A stretch of 64,000 bases of DNA, taken from Gorsachius magnificus. Its lineage: Eukaryota; Chordata; Aves; Pelecaniformes; Ardeidae. The translations under genes were made by a program, and so were the position numbers. Below are positions 34,916 through 46,218 of this stretch, in pieces; within the stretch, counting starts at the first letter, position 1, and each line of letters opens with the position of its first letter. The DNA lies in the NCBI GenBank assembly GCA_034008185.1, contig CM067109.1:34504885-34568884 (forward strand), given 5' to 3'. The notes under the pieces are model-generated. The model was not told the origin of the DNA. It was given only the letters and a program-made list of their open reading frames with translations, and searched no databases.

Positions 34916-37900
34916 CAGATGTATAACTTCAGTGAACTTAGAACAATAATTTAGTCACTAATTGCTAGAATTTTTTGCTATTAAACATCAGAAAATTTTT
35001 TCCTTTATTGGGTGGTTTTGCAAAACTTCATTTCAGTATGCATGCTCTCTGCTTAATGATTGGAGAATTCTTGAGTAGGACTTATTTTAACATTATCTGT
35101 AAGTTAACCACTGAGGACAGTTAGTTTGGCAGAAAATATAACAGATCTGGAAAGCTGGGATATCAAAGGCTTGGAAAGTTGTTCATTACCACACAATGCA
35201 TTTGCATTTAATTATCTTGTTTAATAACTTGTATAATATTTGTTGGTTTGTAGCCTAGTGGTATTTTATCCTGCCACTGCAAAAGCATTAGCTGCTTTGC
35301 TGGTTGATATTGCCTGAGACAGGATTCAGGGCTTTTATTCCTTACCCAGTATTTACAGACTTCTGTGGACAATGTATCATACGGTAACTTCTAAAGTATT
35401 TTGTTGTCATGTGGTGGTTCCTTTCTCAAAGGTTCTGCATCTTTCATTATCCCATTTTGTCCAGAGATTTGGATCAGTACATTTAAAAATATTAAAATGC
35501 TTGTCCAGATGTTTTTTTTATGAAAGCTGAAAATACTCTTGAAGATCTATGAGCAGTCGTGAAAAACTGGTTTTTGCTTTTGAAATTTCTACAGAACTTA
35601 ATAGAGGATAATTTCCATTCTTAAGCACAAAATGTTTCCTAAGGGTGCTGTGAGGAGGCAGTCTCACCCTTCACTTCATATCAAAGCATAAGCTGGTTGG
35701 CACAGAGAGTCACCTCAGATTCTACCCTAATAACTATGATACCTTATGAACTGACTTTTGTTTGACCCACAGTCCCGGTATTTTCAGCATTTAAGAATAC
35801 TGAAGGTTACCCTCTGTTAGAAGTAATAGCTTCTTTGTGACAAAGCTGTGAAATCCAGAGTAGTGCCATCAGAAAAGCACGCCACTTAAATGTCTCTGTG
35901 GAACACAGTAACACGGTGCTATCTAAACCTGATAAAACCTTTGGAAATTAAAAAAACAGCCCATAGGTTAGGTTTGATCAGATCAACACACAGCTGGAGA
36001 TAGGTATTGCATATTTTTACTTAACTTGTGAATGAATTGTCATTAGGTGACTTACTTTATTCAGCCTCTCCCACCCTATCAAAATGCTATTTGCTGCTTT
36101 ATAGGATTTTATAATTTTCATATGACTCTTTGTTTTATCAGGAAACTTCCTCTTTCAGTTTCTTATTTTGGGTGGATATGCTTTCTCAGACACTGTGTTT
36201 CTGGAATGTTTTCCTGGGTGATGTTAGTAAATATATTTAACACTAAGAGATGGAAGGATTCTTGTTTGAAAGCTAAATACACATTTAATGGCACTCATAT
36301 TTTGAAGTCCCTAGCTATATTACTTGTGTATTATTGATAGATTAGGGTTTTTTTCCAGTTATAATGTTTTCTGGTTTTGCCAGTAAATGAACATAGCTCT
36401 GAAGGAATCCACATATGAATAGCATAGATATTACATTTGAAGGTAGAATGCTTTAAATGTTTACACAGTTACCATATGTTTGATATTTCTGCATCTGATA
36501 TTTCTTTTCTGCAATAGGAAAAAACTCAGACTTCAGACTGTGATATTTAGTTTTTCTCCCAGTGGATCTGCTGTATAGGTTTTGAACTTTACCTTTAAAG
36601 GTTTGTCCTTTACCACCTTCAAGTGAAATTTTGACTGCGGTATGTGTAATAAGTGATTGTGTCTTCCACTGTATTAAAAACCTTCAGCAAGTATTTCAGG
36701 GAAGTTTGCAATGCCTGACTGAAAGAAAAAAGTAAAGAAACTGAGCATAACATTATGGAAATAACTTTAATGTTAGAGAAATTTATGATGACTTTGCCAA
36801 TATGTACTTTATGTTATTTGTGGAATTAGAACCATTACCATAGCCTAATGAAATGACCATAATGCAGTGTGGGATTATTTACAGCTAGTGACAACATGTA
36901 TGCATAAGCTTAATTTTAAGCATACAGGTAGCACCATACATCCAGGAAGCAATTGTCTGCCCTACCTAAAGTCCTTTTTAATGTCTGCAACCAGCACGTT
37001 CAGTGAAAGATTTGTGCATAGGGAGAAGGTCAAACCTGTGAGCAACTGCGGACAAAGTACTTGATGCAAAACCAAGCAGCTGTTTTGATGTTTCACCTGA
37101 CAAATACAAGGTTCAAGCATAACTCCCATATTATTACTTTCCATTTAGCTGACACTGAGGAAAGAGAGTGTTGAATAACTAGCTCTAGGACAAAATTGCT
37201 TTTTTATTGTTTTATGTAGATTTTTGCCAAGATACTTTGTTGCTCAGGGTTTGTTAAACAAACACATGTGTTTGTCCTGAATGGTTTATAGAGCATGAGA
37301 AAATCCCATAATCTTTGTAATGAGCTCCTTGGGCATGTGTTTGACAGGTATAAGAAACTAGCAACCACTGAACATTCTCTACACTTGACATCATCTGTTA
37401 ATGGCAATCCTCTGAAGCTTAGCTGCTGAAATGCCATCCACTGCAGGAAACATGAAATGCAGTAATTCCTGATGGAATCTTAAATGAAGCCTTTAATAAT
37501 GAAGCTTGACTTAGTTCAGTTATTATTGAATATTGTATCAGCTATGATAAAACTTCATTTTGTAATTTAGTCTTATTAGTACAGGCAGCTGTTTTTCAAA
37601 AAGTGATTTAGTGCTTATGGAGGATTCTAACTGGACAGCATGGAGTCCAAAAGGGCAAAGTCTGTCTGCTATGCCAGTACCTGTCAAGGGTGACTTCGTT
37701 GGCACTGCCGTGCCTGTACTGCATTTAGCCATTGCATTTTATGTAACCACAGTCTTTCCCTTGCATACCCCCTTGTGTGTGGTTGACACTTAAACACCTG
37801 AACATGTTATTAGGTCCTTATGAATATGTAATTGTGAAGGTCCTCACATAAGGCTCTTTCTTAAAAATACATTTTACTCTTCACATTTCCAGCACTACCA

Positions 37901-40900
37901 GTGTGACAGCACAGGACACTGCACTCGCTGATGTATTAATTTGACTTTGAGATGCAGTGAGTGGAGAAGAAATGACAATATTTCTGAAGAACAGATGGGT
38001 GAAAAGCCAAGACAGAGAACAACTGAGACAAGTAGTAACCTGCTCATCTTTTGTAGGTGGCTCCTAGTTCCTTCAAGGCAATGGTAATTGCAAGGTGGCA
38101 CTCTGCCTTTTTGGGGTGTGACTGCAGTTTTATAATTAGTTGAATGGATCTTTCTCATTATCTTCTAAGTCAAAGTAGAAGGAAAGTACAAACTAAATTT
38201 ACACTTATTTCTATAAAGTGAGGGAATTTATTAGGACCTAAATCTCCTATCAGTAATATTTTTAAGGTTATTTTGGCAGCAGTGTAAGGGGACTATTTAG
38301 ACTTGATGGGATCATATATGTACTGCATGTTTGTACAGGAACCAAAGCTGTTGATCAACTGATCCACTGTCTGAAGAACACTGCATCTGTGTCCTGGGGT
38401 GGTGGGCACTTCAGATTGGACATGCACAGACTTTCTATGACAGTTTGTCTTTTTTTCATTTGGTGGGGCAGAGAAATCCTAATGTAAGGATAATTTTTGT
38501 CAATTTAATAAATATCATTTAAAAGTCTGTGAAGCTAGACAAGCTTCATGTTTTTAATAGGTAGACATCTTTTGATTGTTGCTTTGTCCATTTGTTTAAG
38601 TTTGCTGTTCTTTAACACTCCTCAAATCTCACCAAATATTAGTCTTAATAATCTCACATTATTGGAATGGTTTGTACTCTTATGCAGAATGGGATCACAG
38701 GGTTTCAGCTTTTTAGCTGGGATGCACTGAATTCTGCTTTTTTTGCTGAGTGGTCACAGAATAATTTCTAAGAAGTATAGGATTACCTCTTAATGGAAAG
38801 GAACAATAGTGGTATGGAATGATAAGGAATGATAAGCTAACTAATTAGTTCATTCTGTCACTAAAGATATGTCTGCCCTTTTTAGTTATGAGTGATACAA
38901 TAAATATGTGTATCTCAAGCTTGATAATATGGATTTCAATAGCTACTTTGTCAAAACAGTTGAATACCCTGGTAAGCTAATTTTCTCAATTAACACTGCT
39001 GCTATAATTAGATCCTTTAAATACTTTTCTGTTGATGGGAGTATTTTTCCAATATAATGAAACTAGGGATGTGGTTGCATTGTTCAAATCCAGTTAAATT
39101 TTTAATTTAATTTGATTGCATCCAAGAGAGGTAGCAAAGGAACAAAGCCTCTCAGTCCCCAACCAAAATACTTTAACCACAGAATAATAACAAGAAAGCA
39201 AATAGTGCTTGTAATATTCACTTTTAAAAGAGATAAGTTAAATGCCTGTTTTATATAGATGGAAGTTTTTGAAACCCAAAATGTCACAAGTTTATGGGAA
39301 GCCCAACACTTCAATTGTCCTTAGACATGTCGCATGAATAGTTTCTTTCATATAACTGTATTAATGCCTTACTTTTGAGAGGATACAGTGTAAACTCCTG
39401 AATCACTTCTCTGCTTATACTACACACTATCTTGACTGCAAGATATGGATATCAAAACCAGCTTCTACCAATTTTATGTATTGCTTTCATTGCAACAACT
39501 CTTGTGTCATAGCTGAGTTAACTTCATTGCCATAAGAAATAGTCAAGCAGGTAGTAAAAGCTTTATGCTCATTTGCTCAAAGCTTTCTTGTATTCTCAGA
39601 AGAAATAGATGTTGACAACATATTTTTTACTGTTTAATGTTTTTCTGCATCAAAAGAGCCAAAGTTAAACAAAATATGTTATTTGGTATTCTGGCAAGAA
39701 GTGCAGCTATCCCAGAAAATCTTCTAGTTTTTTAACAGTAATATCAGTACAATCTGTTTATTTTTCCATCCTATAGTTAAAAGAAAATCATGATTACTTC
39801 AAGGAAATATGAGCTGTTCTTCTGTTTAAAGAATGAATGACCTGACTAACCATCACGTTTAAGGAGTATGGCAAATGTAAAAGTGTTATAGGAAGGCTCA
39901 GAATCCCTAGCAAGAATTGAACTGACAGCAGCTCAGATGATGGCTTCATGATCTAAAGTTACAAAAAGATACAAGGTTAATTGCTTCATGCAGAATGGCA
40001 TTCTGGGTGGAGAACTGCTTAGATTATATTTGCATTAATTTTCCTGTAGGAGGAATGTGTAGGATTGCCTTCTCTCACCAAATCTATTGTATTGCTTCTA
40101 AGGATTTTTTCATTCCAGATAGAACAATTTTGATAGTTTAAAAAGCAAGAGGTGCAAAGTCAACTTACCTGTTATAAGTAACCTGAAGTTGTAATTATAT
40201 AAAAGGTAAGAAGAGGTGGTGTCTGTTCAGAAGCACATACAAAACTATCTAGTTTTTTACATAGTTTTAGTAGGAGTATGTAAACATAAATTAGGATAGG
40301 CTCTGCATTCAAATGCAGAAGACAAAAAATAGAATCTGGAAATGCAGGAGTGATTTATCTGACTACCAATCATGTAAGCTTACTAAATATGCATAGGCAC
40401 ATCACACTTCTATTGTGGTGTCAGTGTTGGACGTATTCATGCCTGTGTTGGACAAAGAGGTGCATAGCCTCTGTGCTCCGAAAGATAAAGAACAAAACTG
40501 TAATGGGTTCTGCTGGGTTCTGTTAATATCTGTTGCTTCTGAACACTCAGTTTTACAAGGTTTGATGCATAACAGTGTCCGTGAATGTACGTATTTGAAT
40601 AGCTTATTGTCAGACTACCCAGAGACAGCATATTTAAGCAGAAATACATATGTTGGTGTGTTTAAAAAAGGGTAGAAATATTTTATAGGTAATAATTTTC
40701 AGTGTGCATCTTAAGCTACTGTTTCTTGATCTATAGGAAAGAGAATATTCTGTAAACATGCTTTTAAAGAGCATGCATGTTGCAATGATACCTGTTTTGA
40801 CAACATGGAGGCTTTTCTGCCATTTCTGAATACTAAAATTAATAATTTCATTTTAGGCCATAATACTTCATGATTTATGATCTCAAGTGAGAGCTGGTGC

Positions 40901-42309
40901 TTAATGAAAATATTGAAGAAAAGAAGAACATGGCTAACATTGTGTGCATCACTGTATTACTTTCAAATTTTCACATTAAATCTTGTAATAGTTCCTTAAG
41001 AGAAACACCATATGGCTGTCAAAATGTCTCTGAAGGAGCAATAAATCATTAGGTAAGAAAGCAGCTGAGCATTTTTAATCCTGATGGATACATACATCTT
41101 GTAATATTTTTAACTACAGACTGCACTGCAGGCCATAGATATAACACTGACTGCAAAAGAAACTACAAACATCACATTCGTTTAATAATGATTTATAAAC
41201 ATCTGTCACTTGATATTTAGAAAACAGGTGTATTTATGGGTGGCATTTAATACCTCTGGTGTTTTGTTGATTGCAGACTGGAAAGGAAAAATCATCGTAG
41301 AAATTAAAAACAATTTATATGCTTGTGGCCAGTATTTTTCTTGGTGACTTCTTTGACACAAAAGGCTCCAAAAGGTTTATTTTGATAGCTTCTGAGTTAA
41401 AGAAAAAAAATACAAGCACTAAACAGCTACAAAAACTCCTCCCAGCAATGCAGGCATAAGTAACAGCAACAAGATGATTCCCATGGAAAACACTGAATTA
41501 AAATTGGCATCCAAATGTGTTTACTTAAAGTAAGGAAAAAACTCCAGCTGGAGGGTGGGAGAGAACTTCCCATTTCAGTTCAATGCTTTTGTGGGGATAT
41601 TCATCCAATTTGCTCCTTAAAGAAACACCTCAGCATTTATTTTAATACGGCTGAAGGGAATAGTGATTATACAGCATTATTTTCATATTTTCATCTACTG
41701 AACAGATCCATGTCTATTTGAACCTTTCTGAACCAGTCTTCAAAAATTCTTCAGAACCTAATTGGTTTTCAGAGCAAAGCAACATAGAACAAACACACGC
41801 AACACAAGTCAGCAGAGGAAGAGTTACACAAAGAGACAAGTTTGTTTTTATGGAACTGAAGTATGCTGTTGACAGATTTTGTACAAAAGATTGTACTAGT
41901 TGAGGAGAAAAAAAATCAAAATAAAAGCAGAACAAATAGGAATGGAAACCTTAAGTAAGCAGGCAGATGGCAAATAACAGGGTGACTTGCATGTCCACTT
42001 CTGGAGTCTGTAGAAATATTATTTTACTGTTACTATGACTCCATTCTCAGGAAGTTTTGCACTCCTAACAGGCTGTTTAGAGCAGATCCTTCCAAGTAGC
42101 GTACTGCAGCCAGGATTGACAGTCACTGTGATGTCTTTGAATGAATAATGTGTGTCAAATTATTTAATGTTGACTAGGCCTGAAAAATTACAGTGAACTT
42201 TTTGACCTGTGATTACCAAAATGTTAAAGGTTGAAAAATTGAGAAGATTTGTCACCATCACTGTAAGCTTATCTTTGATGAAAGATGGCTTACTACTATG
42301 AAAGTTTGG

Positions 42310-42342
42310 TTTGGTTTTTTTTTTTTTTGGTTTTTTTTTTTG
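42310..42342. repeat. T-rich simple run
   Basis: Two long T runs separated by GG, preceded by TTTGGTTTGG. Confidence 0.8.
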
Positions 42343-42891
42343 AAGTCTTATTCTCTATTTCAGTGGCTGGAGATGTAGCCTTCACTCTTGCTATGTTAAT
42401 GAAATTATTGAGATTGTCAGAGAAAAAATAAGCATTATCTAATATTTAACCTATCACTAGTCAATATATTTGTTGCTCTCTTTATTTTGCATTTTATTGA
42501 CAGACATTTATAAAAATTGGATTATATTGTGATAGATTGTTGTTTGGGTTTATGTTTTGATTAAGTTGCTTTCATTAATATCAGAGGACAGTATTATTTA
42601 CTTTTACAAATCAGGGACAGAAGCAAAGAGCTCAAGACTAGAAGCATTCAGTAATTTGAGGTGCCATTTTGCAAGACAACTAACACCTGATTTTTCAGAT
42701 TATTTAGTATTGCATAATGCTTTGCATGTTCAAAGCACAATGAACTGTGAATAAAAACCAGAAAACCAAAACCAGAAAATCAAACATGATATTTTTGAAT
42801 GAATCATAGAATCATAGAATGTTTGGGGTTGGAAGGGACCCCTAGAAGCCATCTAGTCCAACACACCTGCAGTGAGCAGGGCCACTGCTAA

Positions 42892-43827
42892 CTAGATCAG
42901 GTTTCTCAGGCTCCCATCTAACCTGGTCTTGAATGTGTCCAGGGATGGGGCCTCCACCACCTCTCTGGGCAACCCCTTCCAGTGTTTCACTATCTTCATT
43001 GTAAAGAATTTATTCCTTATATCCAGTCTAAATCTACCTTGCTTCAGTTTAAAACCATTACCCCTTGTCCTGTAACAGCTGGCCCTACTAAAAAGATTTT
43101 CCCCGTCTTTCCTATAGGCCCCCTTTAAGTACTGAAAGGCCGCAATCAGGTCTCCCGGCAGCCTTCTCTTCTCCAGGCTGAACAAGCCCAACTCTCTCAG
43201 CTGCTCCTTGTAAGACTTGTGCTCTAGACACCTCACCAGCTTTGTTGCTCTCCTCTGGACATGTTCCAGGAAGGCAACATCTTTCTTGTAGTGAGGCGCC
43301 CAAAACTGAATACAATATTCAAGGTGTGGCCTCACCAGTGCGGAGTACAGGGGGACGATCGCTTCCCTACTCCTGCTGGTCACACTATTCCTGATACAGG
43401 CCAGGATGCCATTGGCCTTCTTGGCCACCTGGGCACACTGCTGGCTCATATTCAGCCAGCTGTCAACCAGTACCCCCAGGTCTTTTTCCACCAGGCAGCT
43501 TTCCAGCCACCCTTCCCCGAGCCTGTAGCATTGCATGTGGTTGTTGTGACCCAAGTGCAGGACCCGGCACTTGACCTTGTTGAACCTCATACAGTTGGCC
43601 TTGGCCCATCGATCCAGCCTGTCCAGGTCTCTCTTCAGAGCCCTCCTCCCCTCAAGCAGATCAACACTACCACCCAGTTTGGTGTCATCTGCAAATTTAC
43701 TGAGGGCACACTCAATCCCCTCATTGAGATAATTCATAAAGATATTAAACAAGACTGGCCCTAGAACTGAGCCCTGTGGGATACCACTTGTGACCGGCCG
43801 CCAACTGGATTTAGCTCCATTCACCAC
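42892..43827 (-). pseudogene. CR1 ORF2 fragment: reverse transcriptase palm to C-terminus
   Basis: 311 codons open to a TAG. It starts at [20 protein letters not shown], with the [10 protein letters not shown] block that precedes the active site, then [18 protein letters not shown] with the catalytic FADD, then thumb blocks ([20 protein letters not shown]) and the C-terminal region ([20 protein letters not shown]). It is the best-preserved retroelement frame in the window. The + strand frame at 43261-43764 is its antisense shadow. Confidence 0.9.
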
Positions 43828-43839
43828 AACTCTCTGGGC

Positions 43840-44345
43840 TCAGCCATCCAGCCAGTTTTTAACCCAGTGAAGAGTACACACATCTAGGTCATGAACTGCC
43901 AGCTTCTCCAGGAGAATGCTATGGGAGACTGTGTCGAAGGCTTTGCTGAAGTCCAGGTAGACAACATCCACAGCCTTTCCCTCATCTACCAGGGAGGTCA
44001 CCTGGTCGTAGAAGGAAATCAGGCTGGTTAGGCAAGAGCTCCTTGGCTGCCTTAATGAACCCCCCTTTCCAACCCCCCCCAAGCTCCTCCCAACTCCTTC
44101 AGCACTCTTGGGTGGATCCCATCCGGCCCCATAGACTTGTGGATGTCCAGGTGGCATAGCAGGTCAAAGACTGCTTCCTCCTGGATTAAGGGGGGTTTAT
44201 TCCATTCGCTGTCCCCATCTTCCAGCTCGGGAGGCTGGGTACCCTGGGGATAACTTGTCGGGCCATTAAAGACCGAGGCAAAGAAGGCGTTGAGTATCTC
44301 AGCCTTTTCCTCGTCTTTAGTGGCAATGTTCCCCCTTGCATCCAC
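43840..44345 (-). pseudogene. CR1 ORF2 fragment: reverse transcriptase N-terminal blocks with internal gap
   Basis: Two overlapping frames. 44345-44052 has [19 protein letters not shown] and [18 protein letters not shown]. 44157-43840 has SLISFYDQVTSLVDEGKAVD and VVYLDFSKAFDTVSHSILL. In CR1 these two regions are separated by a further stretch of reverse transcriptase that is absent here, replaced by about 50 bp of C-rich (+) sequence near 44040-44100. An internal deletion is the simplest explanation. Confidence 0.85.
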
Positions 44346-44432
44346 TAGAGGATGGAGGTTCTCCCTGGTTCTCTTTTTGCTGTTAACGTATTTATAAGAA
44401 CTTTTCTTATTATCCCTTACAACAGTGCCAGG

Positions 44433-44700
44433 TTAAGTTCCAGCTGGGGTTTTTGCCTTTCTAATTTCCTCTCTGCATGACCTGACAAGATCCCTGTACT
44501 CTTCTTGGGTTGCCTGCCCCTTCTTCCAGAGCTGGTAAGCTCTCCTTTTTTTCCTGAGTCGCAGTAGTGGACCTCTGTCCAGCCAGGCCAGTCGTCTTCC
44601 CCGCCGATTTGTCTTATGGCACATGTGGACAGCCTACTCCTGTGCCTTTAAGACTTCTTCCTTGAAAAATACCCAGCCTTCCTGGGCCCCTTTGCCCTTC
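44433..44700 (-). pseudogene. CR1 ORF2 linker region between endonuclease and reverse transcriptase
   Basis: A basic, Trp/Arg-rich segment (RRGRRLAWLDRGPLLRLRKK, then QATQEEYRDLVRSCREEIRK) typical of the region before the reverse transcriptase in CR1. Related coding, frame-shifted, can be followed up to about 44710. It stops at 44433 and resumes in another frame near 44345. Confidence 0.8.
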
Positions 44701-44742
44701 AGGACTGTCTCCCAATATGTTCCCCCTCCCCCTTCGCATCTA

Positions 44743-45114
44743 GTTTAAGGCCCTGTCAATGAGCCCCGCAAGCTCCTGGGCAAAGACCCTCTTTCCTCTT
44801 TGAGAAAGCTGGCTTCCATTTGATGCCAGCAAGCCTGGTGCCATGTAAGCCATCCCATGATCAAAGAATCCAAAGTTGTGGCAGTGACACCAGTCACAGA
44901 GCCATGTGTTAATGGACTGAGTCCGCCTGTATTGCCCAGTGTCTTTGCTCACCACTGGAAGGAGCGAGGAAAAAATAACCTGTGCTCCAGATGCCTTTAC
45001 TAACCGTCCCAAGGCCTTGAATTCTTTTTTAATCACCCTCAGGCTACTTACTGCAACTTCACGACCACGCACGTGGAAGAGCAGTAGGGATAGTAACCCT
45101 GAGCCGAGAGCCAT
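44743..45114 (-). pseudogene. CR1 ORF1 esterase-domain C-terminus
   Basis: Minus-strand frame of 124 codons ending in TAG. The core reads VIKKEFKALGRLVKASGAQV, IFSSLLPVV, SINTWLCDWCHCHNFGFFDH and RGKRVFAQELAGLIDRALN, the second half of the SGNH-type esterase found in CR1 ORF1 proteins. The nucleophile block is upstream and missing. At the end, where an Asp-x-x-His catalytic pair is expected just before the LS.RGKRVF motif, this copy has NGSQ. It would therefore be inactive. Coding before about residue 15 is not clearly ORF1. Confidence 0.75.
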
Positions 45115-45129
45115 TGAGCCTGGCCTTCT

Positions 45130-45990
45130 ACTCTCTCAGTGCTCTTTTCCCAGAGCTGAGCACCACAGGGCCTGGCCTGGGTCATGCAGGCCCTCTTTGC
45201 CCTGCTTTGGGTGCCTTGCCAGCGCAGGAGCCAGGCCCCATGGCAGCCAAGGCAGGGCAAAGTGGCCCTGTCTGAGCAGAGGGCCTGGCCCCATGGGGCT
45301 TTCCTCAGGGAAGAGAGGCCAGCAGGACCAGAGAGCCTGCCTCTGTGGTGATCGGGGCAGGGTGAAGGGCCAGGCCTCATGGCAGCCTGCTCACAGCACA
45401 GAGTCCCCGCCAGGCCGTTGTGCCCAAATCAGGGCAGAGAGGCTTTGCATGAGCGAGCAGCAGGCCAGGCCCCATGGTGCTCCAAGGCCCCCAGGCACCT
45501 AAACCAGTACTCGGGGGCACTGTGAGGGCACACAGACGATCTCCATGGTGCTTCAATCAGGGCCAAGGGGCCTTGCAATGGTAGAGGGCCAGACCCCATG
45601 GAACTCAAGTGAAAGGGGGAAGCCCTCAAAGACCAGCGGACCAGACCCTATGGGACAGGAACTGGGACTCAGAAGCCCTGCAAGAGCACATGGCTAGACG
45701 CCACGGTGCTCCAGTCAGGGACAAGGGTCCTGCAAACCAGTAGTGCCAGGGCCTGGCGGTGCCTGAATGAGGGGAAGGACCCTGCAAGAGCACAGGGCCA
45801 GGCGCCATGGCACCTTGCTCAAGGGAAATGGGCCCTGCAAGAGCAGGGGGCCAAGACCCATGGTGCTGTGCTCTGGGGAGAGATGTGCTCAGAGAGCACA
45901 CACAGGTCCACGCCCCATGATAGTCAAAGCAGGGCAAAGAGGTGGTGCCATCCCAGAGGAGAAGCCCCATGGTGCCCCTCTAAGAGAGGA
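45130..45990 (+). repeat. Degenerate minisatellite, about 53-bp period, roughly 14-16 units
   Basis: The word CCATGG (or a one-base variant) recurs with ATGG at 45240, 45293, 45379, 45474, 45545, 45598, 45650, 45703 (ACGG), 45757 (GCGG), 45807, 45860, 45918 (ATGA) and 45969. Most steps are 51-54 bp, and larger steps (71-95) suggest units with indels. A unit starts approximately GGGCCAGGCCCCATGGTGCT. It continues with a CAGGGCAAAG word and CCCTGCAAGAGCA. The array lies between the 5' side of the long minus-strand CR1 and the 3' end of the Topors-like locus. All long frames across it are by-products of the repeat (53 is not a multiple of 3). It could come from the 3' flank of the Topors-like locus or from tandem 5' monomers of the CR1. 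Confidence 0.85.
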
Positions 45991-46098
45991 AACAGAGGGC
46001 ATAGCACCAGGAAAAGGGGGAGAAAGCAGCACGGGCCAGGATAGCAATGCCACCCGCACTGTTAGTAACACTGAAGCTTTTTCTGTAGCTTTCATGCC

Positions 46099-46104
46099 TT
46101 TATT
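46099..46104 (-). terminator. Polyadenylation signal AATAAA for the Topors-like locus
   Basis: The minus strand reads GAAAATAAAGG, 115 bp after the stop codon at 46219. No other AATAAA lies between the stop and the minisatellite, so this is the natural 3' end signal. A polyadenylated transcript is inferred, not shown. Confidence 0.6.
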
Positions 46105-46218
46105 TTCTTTGATCGTCAGATCTACGCTACTGAGGAGAGCCTTCTGATGTTCTTGAGGGCCAGCTCATACCCCAGCTGATGGCCCAGCCCTGGTTTCAGC
46201 AGCTCCTGGGATGTTCTT

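Larger units (their letters stand above)
33981..42800. other. AT-rich non-coding sequence
   Basis: Nearly 9 kb without a recognisable gene or large repeat. Simple sequence: an AT/TATATA tract at 34845-34915 and T/G-rich runs at 42310-42342. Frames are short and lack motifs. Confidence 0.5.
42801..45120 (-). mobile_element. CR1 LINE, long rearranged copy (ORF1 esterase tail joined to the ORF2 reverse transcriptase region)
   Basis: Read on the minus strand, an ORF1 esterase C-terminus (45114-44743) is followed at once by the segment that normally links endonuclease to reverse transcriptase (44700-44430, LAWLDRGPLLRLRKKRRAYQ). Then come reverse transcriptase N-terminal blocks (44345-44060, [18 protein letters not shown]), an apparent internal gap, the FSKAFDTVSHSILLEKL block (44157-43840), the FADD palm box through to the thumb (43827-42892), and the octamer tail at 42801. 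The whole endonuclease is missing. The part of the fingers/palm between IHPRVLKEL and SLISFYDQ is also missing. An in-frame TGA at about 43839 interrupts after KNWLDG, as expected for CpG decay of CGA. It is the longest CR1 here but cannot be autonomous. Confidence 0.92.

Noticed and set aside
43261..43764. 167-codon + strand frame
   Set aside because: Antisense shadow of the best-preserved CR1 frame on the minus strand.
44939..46147. Several frames of 66-187 codons on both strands
   Set aside because: They are created by the GC-rich 53-bp repeat array and its edges. Repeated words, not protein motifs, explain them.
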